Positions 1 through 8,970 of a stretch of DNA of 60,258 nucleotides are shown here, piece after piece. Source of the DNA: Cladosporium sp. IMV 00045 (taxonomy: Eukaryota; Ascomycota; Dothideomycetes; Cladosporiales; Cladosporiaceae); assembly GCA_001931905.2 (NCBI GenBank), contig MSJI02000498.1, positions 66,012 through 126,269 on the forward strand, given 5' to 3'. A model generated the notes under the pieces. That model saw nothing but the letters and a program-made list of their open reading frames with translations, was not told where the DNA came from and made no database searches. The first letter of the stretch is position 1. Every line of letters starts with the position of its first letter. The position numbers and the translations under genes were made by a program.

Positions 1-322
1 GGGGGGGGGCTTTTGGTTTCCTGTTTCCTCTTTGATTGATCATGTTTTTCACCTTTTTTTTGGTTATTTTCTTCAGGACTTTTTGGTGTCCTTGGGGCTT
101 GCCGAACAATATCGCTCAACGATTCGTCGTTCCCAAGCAACTTGACCAAGACTCGTCTGTCAATCGAGACCTTTTCTTTGAAATACTGCTTCTCACCATC
201 GTCTTTTGTGACTTTTGGTGTTCTCGCTGACCGTCGAACACGTCGTTCAACGCCTCTTGATTCTCAAGTAGGTTGGGTAGCTTTGACCAAACTCCGTCCA
301 TCGGTCAATGACCTTCATCAAA
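1..322. other. Gene-free left edge with a diverged ~120-bp tandem duplication
   Basis: No gene can be supported here. The window opens with a run of nine G. Read on the minus strand, positions about 205-315 and about 60-180 look like two diverged copies of one unit: both start near AAGGTC..ATTGA, both carry TTGGTCAA, and both contain ACACCAAAA followed by AGTC. In minus-strand translation the copies give similar peptides (NLLENQEALNDVFD and KLLGNDESLSDIVR), but in different frames and interrupted by stops. This could be a decayed exon, a further 3' exon of the neighbouring minus-strand gene, or untranslated sequence. Confidence 0.4.
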
Positions 323-1372
323 TCACTTCTTCTCGCCACGCTTAGACTTAGGCAAAAGACTCTCCCCGACCGCCTTCGCCCTCTCCGGATCCCATTTCTC
401 GCTCGTGTCGTACAGCCAGTAGTCCACGAGACTGGCAGTGTCAATACCTGTGGATTCTCCGATCGGCGTCACGGCCACACGGTCACGATACGCTTGAATT
501 TCAGGGCCCAGGTCTGCCATCCCAGTGGTTTAGCCTATCGGCAACGACGATGCGTATCCAAGCACGGGGTCTGGTAGACGGCCTGAGGCTGATCCTCCAG
601 CTGGTCTTGCATCATTGGAGGTACCTGACGTGGGAGAGCCTTCAGGTGGCAGAGTAGATAAATCAGAGTCTTCGGACATTGGGGTACGGGGTGTTGCTTC
701 TTCGTTGTCGTCGTCTGCGACTTCCTCTGTGCTGATGTTTCCGTCGTTCTCGAGCTGAACTTTTGCAGGCTCGGAGTCAGTCGTGTGTGGCTCTGTTGTT
801 GTCGCCGACGGATTGGCATGATTGATTAGGCCCGTCTCCGGATCGATGTCCAAGTACATTTGCAAGTGGGGAGGGACGACAAACTGGTCATGTTCATCCA
901 CTGGGGGACGATTCACGAACATCGAGCAGAAGAAATCGATCTTGGCGATGCGATCGTCGCTGAGGTGCTTCTCGATATCTGCCATTTCTAATTCGAAGCC
1001 AGAGCTGGTTTTGGTGTCGGATCCGAGAATCGCAACGTCCTCGCCGATCCTGAGCCCCTGGGCGTCGTAGAGAGACATCCTCATGTTCTTGAGTGAGAGC
1101 CTCACCCTCAGGAGATCGCACAACTCGGTGATGTACGCATGCCATCGCCTTACAGTCGGCAAGAGTGTTGGGCACATGAATGCTGGGTAGAAGCTTCGGA
1201 AGTTGTGCTTCTTCTTCTTGTTCTTCAGCTTTGCTAGATGGCGATCCAGCTGCTGATCGTGTGCGACGGTGAGAGTACATTTGATGTGAGTAGTCGCGTC
1301 GGACACTGTGGCTTTGCCATCCGCCTGCTGGATCGACAGGGCGTTGCGCTCCACTTCTTGGAACTCGGCCAT
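323..1372 (-). CDS. Unknown protein, two exons, acidic Ser/Thr/Pro-rich C-terminal half
   Basis: I do not recognise the family. The ATG at 1372 opens a 280-codon frame that ends with TAA at 530-532. The same frame resumes three codons later and stays open to the stop at 323. An in-frame 111-nt intron at 514-624 (donor GTACCT, branch-like GCTAAAC, acceptor GGCAG) removes the TAA and gives exons 625-1372 and 323-513, about 312 aa. Residues 1-180 look globular, with a Lys-rich stretch (KLKNKKKKHNF) near 50. Residues about 190-250 are acidic and Ser/Thr/Pro-rich, hence probably disordered. The tail is rich in charged residues and ends in KRGEKK. The donor is weak, so a retained-intron form ending at 530 is possible. 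It is divergent from the MFS gene at 2673. Confidence 0.55.
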
Positions 1373-2672
1373 TGTTGGTACCCTGGCTGATGGAGCGCTT
1401 CGTTAGATGTAGTGAGCAGACGCCAATGGCAGTATGAGTGAGGATGTGCCAGTACCAAGGAAGCTTGAGTAGTTGTTGATGGATTGATAACGACCAGAGG
1501 AAGATGGTGTCACTCGAGTGAAGTGAGGCTCAAATTGAACTTGGTCTCCAGACTGTTGAAGCGCTTCGATGTCTTACAGAAGCACTCGGCAGAGTTTCGA
1601 ACGGATGCCGAGGGGGATTCGAGGATCGGTGGAGCTGATTTCAAAGAGTGTCCGGAAGGATGGAGCGCTCCACCAAACTTAGAGATGTTAGTGTTAGGAG
1701 TTGGGAAAGGTGAGAAGAGAGAAGAAAGGCGAATATATATGCCGGCCTCGCGCTAGTTGTCAGGTCACATGACATGTGAAGGCATGTGAATGACAACCAT
1801 GCCGTTTTAGGCTCAAAGCATGTCAGTGTCTTCATGTGAAAGGAAAGGGAGTTGCCTCAGGCTGGCATCACGGAGGTGCTTTTTGGCTTTACCTTTTGAT
1901 CACCGTTGACATGTTGTTCAAAGTCATGATCCATCGTTTTTAGATGGAGAGCTCCATGCCTGCGGATACAAGAATGCCATTAGTGATGATAAGGTTCGGC
2001 TCATCGCTTATGGAGCGCAACATGAGCGCAGGTGCACAGCTCGCCCTTGAAGCACACCATTTGCTGATTGAAATACGTGAAGTGATGAATTCATGCGGCT
2101 TTGATTACAACATCGGCGAGAGTTTCTCCTCGCGCTCACTGGTCGTGGTCATCTTTTTGTATCCGGCATTCATTCACAGCTGCCCAGTCGGCCTATACGT
2201 TGAAGGTTGGACATTCGACTCTGGGACTCATCGACTCCTGAAAGCCAACACCATATGAGGACGCAAAAGATTGAGATTGGCCGTCTTTGCAATCTTATCC
2301 ACGATGATAGACTGAAGTGATTGTGATGTTCTGAACGAGAGCATCAAGTGAAGTCGCTCGGTTCAATCGATGCCGGCTAGCGCGCCAGTTCGCCGCCGAT
2401 CCGTTTCTCAGCTCAAGATCGCTGATCTCTGCTCGGGCTCAACTTCAATCTATCGTCATCGAAGAGTCGTCGACACTCCAAAAGTAGAGTTGAGACACGC
2501 GACCGCGATCAGCACACGGGCTGTGTCTATACAGCGTAGGTCTAGTTCTTCTTTCTTTATTCATTTTCTTCATCTGCACATGAATCTCTGTGCCTTCCGA
2601 AACACCCCTCCCACTTCCACTTCCCCCAGACCATCTCATTCCCAAGACAACAAGAGGAGGGCAAACATACAC
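1373..2672. other. 1.3-kb divergent intergenic region
   Basis: This separates the unknown gene (-) from the MFS gene (+) and should hold both promoters. Open frames here, such as 1944-2258, have no recognisable protein character. Four CATGTGA-type boxes lie at 1765-1839; the first two form TCACATG-A-CATGTGA, an inverted repeat with a 1-nt centre at 1765-1779. Confidence 0.4.
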
Positions 2673-4207
2673 ATGGCAAGCCACGAGCAGCACCGCCAAC
2701 ACGGTGAAAGAGAACCCCTACTCCGACACGGCGACGATGGTGAAACACAAGACACGCGCGAACTCCTCAGCTTCACCGACTCAGACCCAGAGAACCCACG
2801 ACAATGGACGCGGCGCACCAAGATGGCCAACGTGGCCGTTATCGCCGCCATGAGCATCCTCTCGCCCCTGGCGTCGTCCATGTTCACGCCTGGAATTCAG
2901 CAGATCGCGGATAGTCTGGGCTCGACGCCTAGTGTGGTCATCGGTTGCACGACGGGGTTTGTGATCATGCTGGGTTTGGGACCGCTGTTTTTGGCGCCTC
3001 TTTCGGAGACTTTTGGGAGGCGGAAACTGTACCTTGTCTGCTTTACGTGCTTTTCCTTGTTGCAGATTCCGAGTGCGTTGGCGCCGAACGTGGAGACACT
3101 GATTGCTATGCGGACGCTTTCTGGATTCTTTGGAAGCGTGGGCATCGCAAACGGAGGCGGGACCATTAGTGATATGTTCCCTCCGAGCGAGAGAGCTTCG
3201 GTCTTTGGGTGGTATTTGCTGGGGCCTTTGCTTGGGCCGACGTTGGTGAGAACACTTCACGCCCATAACTTCAGGACGACATGCTAACATGTCTTCAACA
3301 GGGCCCGCTATTTGGCGGTGTCATCGTCCAACGAGCCGACTGGCGCTGGATCTTCTGGACCCTAACCATCGTTTGCGTGATCAACACGGCGGCGGGCTTC
3401 CTCTTCCTAAGGGAGACCTACGCCCCAGCCCTCCTGCAAAAGCGCAAACAAAAACTCGAGCAACAACCCAACCACCACCCCAACAGCTACCGCATCGACG
3501 GCCAAGACGAACGACCCATGGGCACCAAAATCGCCCGCTCCCTCACCCGCCCCCTGCGCATCCTCACCCAACCCATCGTCCTCGTAATGAGCACCTACCA
3601 AGCCCTAATCTTCGGCACGACCTACAGCATCTACACAAACATGCAACCAATCTACGGGGGCGAATACGGTTTCAGCACCGAACAAGTCGGGCTCCTCTAC
3701 CTCGGTCCGGGAATCGGCTTCCTGACCGCAGTATGGTTCCTCGTCCCGCGCATCGACACGGTCTACAACGCCCTCGCGTCCCGCAACGACGGCAAAGCCA
3801 AGCCCGAACACCGCCTGCCGCTCGCCAACATCGGCGCCCTCGCCATCCCCGTCTCCCTCTTCTGGTTCGCGTGGACGGTGCAGGCGCACGCGCATTGGTT
3901 CGCTTCCATCGCTGCCACGTTCTTCTACGGCGTCGGCCAGGTCATGATCCTCAACACGTGCCAGAACTACTATATTGATAGTTTTGAGAAGTATGCTGCG
4001 TCCGCCATCGCGGCGGGGGCGGCGTTTAGGAGTGTTTTTGGTGCGGTCGTGCCGCTTTTTGCGCCTGCGATGTTTGATCGGTTGGGGTATGGGTGGGGGA
4101 TTTCGGTTTTTGGGTTTTTGGCCGTGGCGATTGCGCCGGCGCCGCTGGTGTTCTTTTTCTTTGGGGAGAGGGTGAGGGATCGGTTTTATGTCGATCTTGA
4201 TGCTTGA
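2673..4207 (+). CDS. MFS drug/polyamine:H+ antiporter, DHA1-like
   Basis: Predicted 12-TM plasma-membrane exporter of 492 aa. Exons are 2673-3245 and 3302-4207; the intron has donor GTGAGA, branch GCTAAC and acceptor CAACAG. The ATG at 2673 was chosen because the cytosolic head (MASHEQHRQHG...) carries the DPENPRQW signature just before TM1, as in Tpo1/Flr1-type DHA1 carriers; the frame stays open upstream to 2370 but without family character. Motif A is recognisable as LAPLSETFGRRKL in the TM2-TM3 loop. RTLSGFFGSVGIANGGGTISDMFPP fits the TM4-TM5 region, and WRWIFW lies just after the splice junction. Substrates in the family are polyamines, azoles and other toxic organics; this one cannot be told from sequence. 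Codon third positions switch abruptly between C-rich and G/T-rich blocks. Confidence 0.88.
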
Positions 4208-4780
4208 TGTTGGGGTCAAGTACGGATGGATTTGATCTTGGCTCGATGCATTGTATGCTAGAAAAATCATGCATGAGTTCATTGGGGGATTTTGTAAAAA
4301 TAGACATACGACTTCTAAGAAAGATTGTTGCGTCCAAGGCTGTTTCCTGCAAATCACTCTTCTGTCGAGCTACCCTCTTCTGCTGTAGAGGTATGTATTA
4401 ATAAAGAACGTGTGCAAGATAGCTCGATCACACCTAGCGCTCTTCCCCGCAGAACGGTCTTCACTTGAGCTGCTGTATTTCCACTCTGGTAATGCGAGTA
4501 CAAACGTTCATACCTACATGTAGTGAGCCGAGACTTTTAGAGGCGGGTGGTAGGCATTGTACTTAGATTACTGTTCTTCGTTGAAACATCGCTAGTTCTA
4601 CAATTTCATTTTGACCAAAAAGGTGTTCTTGCAAAAAACCTCCATCCGAACGCCCGCTCGGCTCTGCCTGCCTTGTCTGCAGAAGGGGAATCTCAAGCTG
4701 GTAATTATATCAGACCGGCAACAAAAAAGCAATATCATCATGTCCATCTCAATCCACGGCCCAACGACGCTTCAACACCC
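4208..4780. other. Convergent intergenic region with a poly(A) signal at 4400-4405
   Basis: Contains the 3' ends of the MFS gene (+) and the DUF4112 gene (-). A canonical AATAAA at 4400-4405, about 193 nt after the MFS stop, is a plausible polyadenylation signal. No gene is seen. Confidence 0.4.
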
Positions 4781-5664
4781 TCACCTCCTCGCCGTCTCGG
4801 CCTCCCTCCTACTGCCTCTCGAAAACCAGCCACCACCACCCCTCCTCTCCTCGGGCGCGCGCGTACGCTCCGGTCTCCTCACCTCGCTCACCTCCTCCTC
4901 ATCCGAATAATCATGCTGCTCCCTGACAAACCTCCTCCTCTCCTCCGCCTCCTCATCGAAATCCTCGAAAGCCGTAGCAGGCGGGGGATCCCTGCGCGTA
5001 AAAATCCCACTCTGCCTCCTCTTCTTCCTCTCCGCCTTATCAACCCCCGCATAATCCCTATCATCCTCCTTGAGTCTGTCGGGCTTATACTTCTGATCGA
5101 GATGGCGCTCCAGCAAACGCACGTTCTTCGTGTTGGCTTTGAACGCCGCGTCCGCTACGTCGCCGACGAAGGGTATCAACCCGACGAGAAAGTCGATGAG
5201 GATGTTGATGAGCATCTGGATCTGCGTGCCGGTGTCTAGTCCGCCTTCCACGGTGCGGCATTTTTTGAACACGAGGAGAGCGAAGAAGGCGCCCAGCGCG
5301 TCGCCTATGGCTGGGATGAGGCCGACGACCGATTCCCAGCCGAAGCGGATGCCGAAGAGAGTGAAGAGGCCGCAGTCTAGGCGGTAGGCGCGCGTGCGCA
5401 CTTTGGCGAGGATCATGGCGTCGCCTGCTGGGATGTAGGCGGGGATTTGTTTCTTGACTTTCTTCATTTTGCCGGGCCGTTTGGGGTCTTCGATCATGGC
5501 GAAGAGAGGGTCCTGGTGGTATTGTTAGTTTTGGGGGATGATTTGTTGAGTGATAGATGGAAAAGGAAACCCACCTCGCCGCCGTCGACTTTCTTGCCGG
5601 CGTATTTGGACATTTGCTTTTTGAGCAGCTTGTTGGCTGCATACTTCCCTACCACTGCCGCCAT
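4781..5664 (-). CDS. DUF4112 domain protein
   Basis: Predicted 273-aa protein; exons 5575-5664 (30 codons, MAAVVGKYAANKLLKKQM...) and 4781-5512, with an intron from donor GTGGGT to acceptor ACCAG. After a basic N-terminus comes the DUF4112 core: RLDCGLFTLFGIRFGWES, then a hydrophobic hairpin VVGLIPAIGDALGAFFALLVF and a second one LINILIDFLVGLIPFVGDVADAAF. The repeated GLIPxxGD motif in both hairpins is the family hallmark. The C-terminal third is charged and low complexity (acidic, Arg-rich, then GGGGWFSRGSRR), probably disordered. DUF4112 proteins are small membrane proteins of unknown function found in bacteria and fungi. It is divergent from imp1. Confidence 0.85.
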
Positions 5665-6372
5665 GGTGTCGGTGTTGTTTGGCTTGGTTTTGTTCTGGTG
5701 GGGTTGTTGGTTATGCTCAAGGCTGGTGATGAGATGGGACTGTTGACTTCTTATATGTCAAAAGTCCGGCGTGGATGATTATGATTAAAAATATCCCAAC
5801 GGCCAGCCAGCAGCAGAGTATTGTTTGGCCCCTAATAGTATGATGCGACGATTGGTATGCGTCGCGTGGGAGAGGGACGGAGTGAAACAGGCGCGTCACC
5901 CGGGCGCTTGATGTTGCAAGCAGTCGAGAGGGTGGTCAGGAAGAGGATAAGGTAGGTAAGGTAGTGGAAAGAAGGAAGGACAAGCTCGCAGTGAAGACTG
6001 GGCAGATTATGTATGTACCTTGGTATTATTATTATTCGCTCTCAGGACACAGCGTCATCACGCAAAAAGGCGGTCATGAGCAGGCGCAAGGTTCAAGCCA
6101 TTCGTCGCATCTTCCTGTTTGTCTCTCATTTTCCCCCTTCGCGTGTTGACGTAGCCAGCTGTGGCGTTCTACACAGCCACAGGGGATTTCTGTCGATCTC
6201 TTTCTCGCTCTCTCCATCGCCCGGCTGTCTGTAGTCGGTCGCTGGTCGCAGGTCGCGTGTCTAACCGCCGCGGTAGCTTTGAGTGGTCTAGAAGGGCGGC
6301 TGTGAGAAACAAGACTTGTCGCATTATTGCTCTCACATCCTTGCGAAGGGTAGCACAACCAATCCCGCGCCA
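5665..6372. promoter_or_regulatory. Divergent promoter region, DUF4112 / imp1
   Basis: About 700 bp between two divergent start codons with no supportable gene inside. A short GGTA-rich repeat (ATAAGGTAGGTAAGGTAG) lies near 5948-5965. No specific operator is recognised. Confidence 0.4.
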
Positions 6373-7093
6373 ATGTTCTCCCTCCCATTCGCTGCCAGGA
6401 GGCTCCTCGTTCGCCACATCCGCCATCCTCTATCCACCTTCCGCCGCGCATCCACCAAACCGAACTCCTCCAAATCGCAAATCAAAAATGCCTTTACCAA
6501 TCCAGCACCGCCCGTCCTAGCCCGCTTTCCTAACCTCTACAAGACGGTGAAAATCTTCAAGTACGGCCTAGGGATCTGTCTGGGTGCTCACATTTTCGCC
6601 GAGTACTTCTTCACCCTCAGTCTGGCCGAAGGCATCTCCATGCTGCCGACTATGAACTCAATGGGAGACTGGCTCCTCCTTAGCAAGAGATATAGACGCG
6701 GAAGGGATATCGTGGTCGGGGACATTGTCAGCTTCAAGCATCCTATCGATGAGGGTGTCCACTCGGTGAAAAGGGTAATAGGAATGCCCGGTGATTTCGT
6801 CTTGAGGGATTCACCCGAGACGTCTGGCCAAATGATACAGGTTGGTTTGGGCAAGAGCATGCTATAAGACTGTATAATGGCTGACAAACATCATGTAGAT
6901 ACCGGACGGGCATTGCTTTGTCGTGGGCGACAACCTCAAGTTCTCGCGCGACTCTAGAATGTTTGGCCCGCTTCCGTTGGGTCTCGTCAAGGGAAAGGTC
7001 ATTGGAAGGTTGAGCACTGAGCCGGAACTTGCTTGGTCTACCTTCGAAGAAAGTGGACTCCAGCCTGCCGATACGTATGGAGATGTCGACTGA
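6373..7093 (+). CDS. imp1: Mitochondrial inner membrane protease subunit 1
   Basis: Signal peptidase I (S26) family protease, 220 aa; exons 6373-6840 and 6899-7093, intron GTTGGT..ATGTAG in phase 0. Residues 1 to about 50 are Arg/Ser-rich without acidic residues, like a mitochondrial presequence, followed by one hydrophobic segment (IFKYGLGICLGAHIFAEYFF). The catalytic Ser lies in EGISMLPTM and the catalytic Lys in HSVKRVIGMPGD. The C-terminal box GHCFVVGDNLKFSRDSR with FGPLPLGLVKGKVIGR matches Imp1 better than Imp2. In yeast Imp1 works with Imp2 and Som1 on the intermembrane-space side, removing sorting signals from proteins such as cytochrome b2. The long N-terminus before the Ser box is greater than in yeast Imp1, and the very end (DTYGDVD) is an acidic addition. 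Confidence 0.9.
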
Positions 7094-7507
7094 GCTACAC
7101 TCGCGATGTTTACAACCCCCATTGGATTTTGAAACAGGCGTGGCGCAGTCGAAACTGGCGCGTGCTGAGAATACTTGAAACCTTGCCACAATCGATGCAC
7201 TGCAGTCACATATCGATGCAGCATGATGCGCGATATGTTGCACTTGTAGCAAGAAAACAGCATGCCTGTCTGCACACTTCATGTTGTTCTGCCACGGGTC
7301 TGGCGCGAGAATCTCACGTCATCGCGCATCCACAGCTGGAGATCTGCACAGCCAAACGGCTCCCACGCCTGAGCTCTCAGCGCTGGCATTGGCTCGACAG
7401 TCTGCCACGAAACAAGGCCACCAGAACGGCGACATGACTACTTGTCTACTTCAGCACCCTGACTTCCTGTATTTCCACCCAACTTGATACATTCCCCGAC
7501 CAATCGA
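7094..7507. other. Intergenic region, imp1 / FAD monooxygenase
   Basis: Tandem intergenic region with no convincing ORF, RNA gene or repeat. It should contain the 3' end of imp1 and the promoter of the monooxygenase. Confidence 0.35.
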
Positions 7508-8770
7508 ATGTCGAACCAAACGCCATCTCCTTCGCAGCCTGTCCTTATCATCGGCGCCGGAGTGTCCGGGCTGACGCTTGCGCAAGCATGTCGGAAGTTA
7601 GAGATACCATATCGCATATTCGAGCGTGATGAATCTGCCACTCACAGAAATGGTGGATGGGGTCTGACCATCCATTGGGCTCTGGAGACCTTCAAGAATC
7701 TTCTACCTGACGATCTTGTTGCACGTCTCCCCGAGACCTACGTCAATCGTGGCGCCATTGAAGCTGGAGAGAAAGGCAGCTTTACCTTCTTTGATCTGAG
7801 CACCGCGGAACCAAAATTTCAAGTCCCAGCCGCGGAGCGCATCAGAGTCTCACGAGAGAAGTTGAGGAATCTACTCCTCGAGAACCTGGAGGTAGAATGG
7901 TCGAAGAAATTCACCAACGTTGAATCTGTCGAAGGCGGAGTCAAAGCCACATTTTCCGATGACACTTCAGAAACCGGCAGCATGATCATCGGCTGCGACG
8001 GTACCAACTCCGCCGTTCGTCGCATCCTCCACCCTGAAGACCACCAGAACGACCAACTCCCCGTCCGCCTCCTCGGCGCAACCGTCAACTACACCGAATC
8101 CCAAATCTCCGCCATCCGCAAACTCGACCCCTTTTTCCTACAAGGCACCGACCCCAAAACCGACTCCTACCTCTGGTTCAGCTTCCTTTCCACCCCCTCC
8201 GACAACATCAATCACCAAGAGGAAGAAATTCCCTCAACCTACAAATGCCAAATCATCACCTCCTGGCCGCACCGCCCCAACTGGCTCTCGCGCGCCGACC
8301 CCACCGACGTCCCCAACGTCAAAACCACCCAGCTGGTCCTCATGAAACACCTCTCCGACTCCTGGGCCGAGCCCTTCCGCTCCATCGTGCAGGACATCCC
8401 TCGCGACGCGGAAATTCAACCCGTCGAGCTAGCTGACTGGCGGCCGCGCGTGTCGACAGGTTTCGACGGGAGAGTCACGCTCATCGGCGACGCGGCGCAT
8501 GCTATGGTTATGTATCGGGGTGAGGGGGCGAATCACTCTATTGTGGATGTGGGGATTTTGCTGGAGAAGTTTAAGGCTGTGGTAGGCGGTGGAGAGGGGA
8601 ATTTTGAGGCTGCGAGGCAGGCTTATGAGGTGGAGATGGTGGAGAGGTCGGATTTGGCTGTGCGGGCTTCGAGGCGGGCGTGTTTGGATGCGCATGAGTT
8701 TGGGAGGGTGAGTGAGGAGAGTCCGTTGGTGAGGAGGAGGGTGATGAGGGCTGATTTGGATGTGGAGTAG
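7508..8770 (+). CDS. FAD-dependent monooxygenase, PHBH fold
   Basis: Single-exon gene, 420 aa. The ATG at 7508 puts the dinucleotide-binding motif GAGVSG at residues 16-21. The other two family signatures are present: the DG motif in MIIGCDGTNSAVRR near the middle, and the GD motif in LIGDAAHAM around residue 325, which contacts the FAD ribityl chain. Such enzymes hydroxylate or epoxidise aromatic or polyketide-type substrates with NAD(P)H and O2, and the family includes salicylate hydroxylases and secondary-metabolite tailoring enzymes. No polyketide synthase or other biosynthetic gene is nearby, so a stand-alone catabolic or detoxifying role is likelier. No signal peptide is visible. Third codon positions change from C-rich (about 8040-8450) to G/T-rich (8490-8770). 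Confidence 0.85.
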   Translation: MSNQTPSPSQPVLIIGAGVSGLTLAQACRKLEIPYRIFERDESATHRNGGWGLTIHWALETFKNLLPDDLVARLPETYVNRGAIEAGEKGSFTFFDLSTAEPKFQVPAAERIRVSREKLRNLLLENLEVEWSKKFTNVESVEGGVKATFSDDTSETGSMIIGCDGTNSAVRRILHPEDHQNDQLPVRLLGATVNYTESQISAIRKLDPFFLQGTDPKTDSYLWFSFLSTPSDNINHQEEEIPSTYKCQIITSWPHRPNWLSRADPTDVPNVKTTQLVLMKHLSDSWAEPFRSIVQDIPRDAEIQPVELADWRPRVSTGFDGRVTLIGDAAHAMVMYRGEGANHSIVDVGILLEKFKAVVGGGEGNFEAARQAYEVEMVERSDLAVRASRRACLDAHEFGRVSEESPLVRRRVMRADLDVE

Positions 8771-8970
8771 GTTGTGTGTTATTTATTGGAAGATGAAACC
8801 AAAATGCAGAAAAGGAGCCACTGGCCAACTTCTCAAACTCCTCGTCTAATTTCGTGAAAGATCTACCTTATCTATCTACCAACTATCATGTTTCCACACA
8901 CACTTACCAACTCTCAAGCGTCCGAAACCAAAACGCGTGCTTCTACTTATGTAAGCACCACCACCAACAT

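Noticed and set aside
1944..2258. 104-codon ATG frame in the first divergent intergenic region
   Set aside because: No domain, and placed in a promoter region; chance length is plausible.
2781..3290. 169-codon antisense frame opposite the DHA1 transporter
   Set aside because: Shadow frame; the sense strand encodes conserved MFS motifs.
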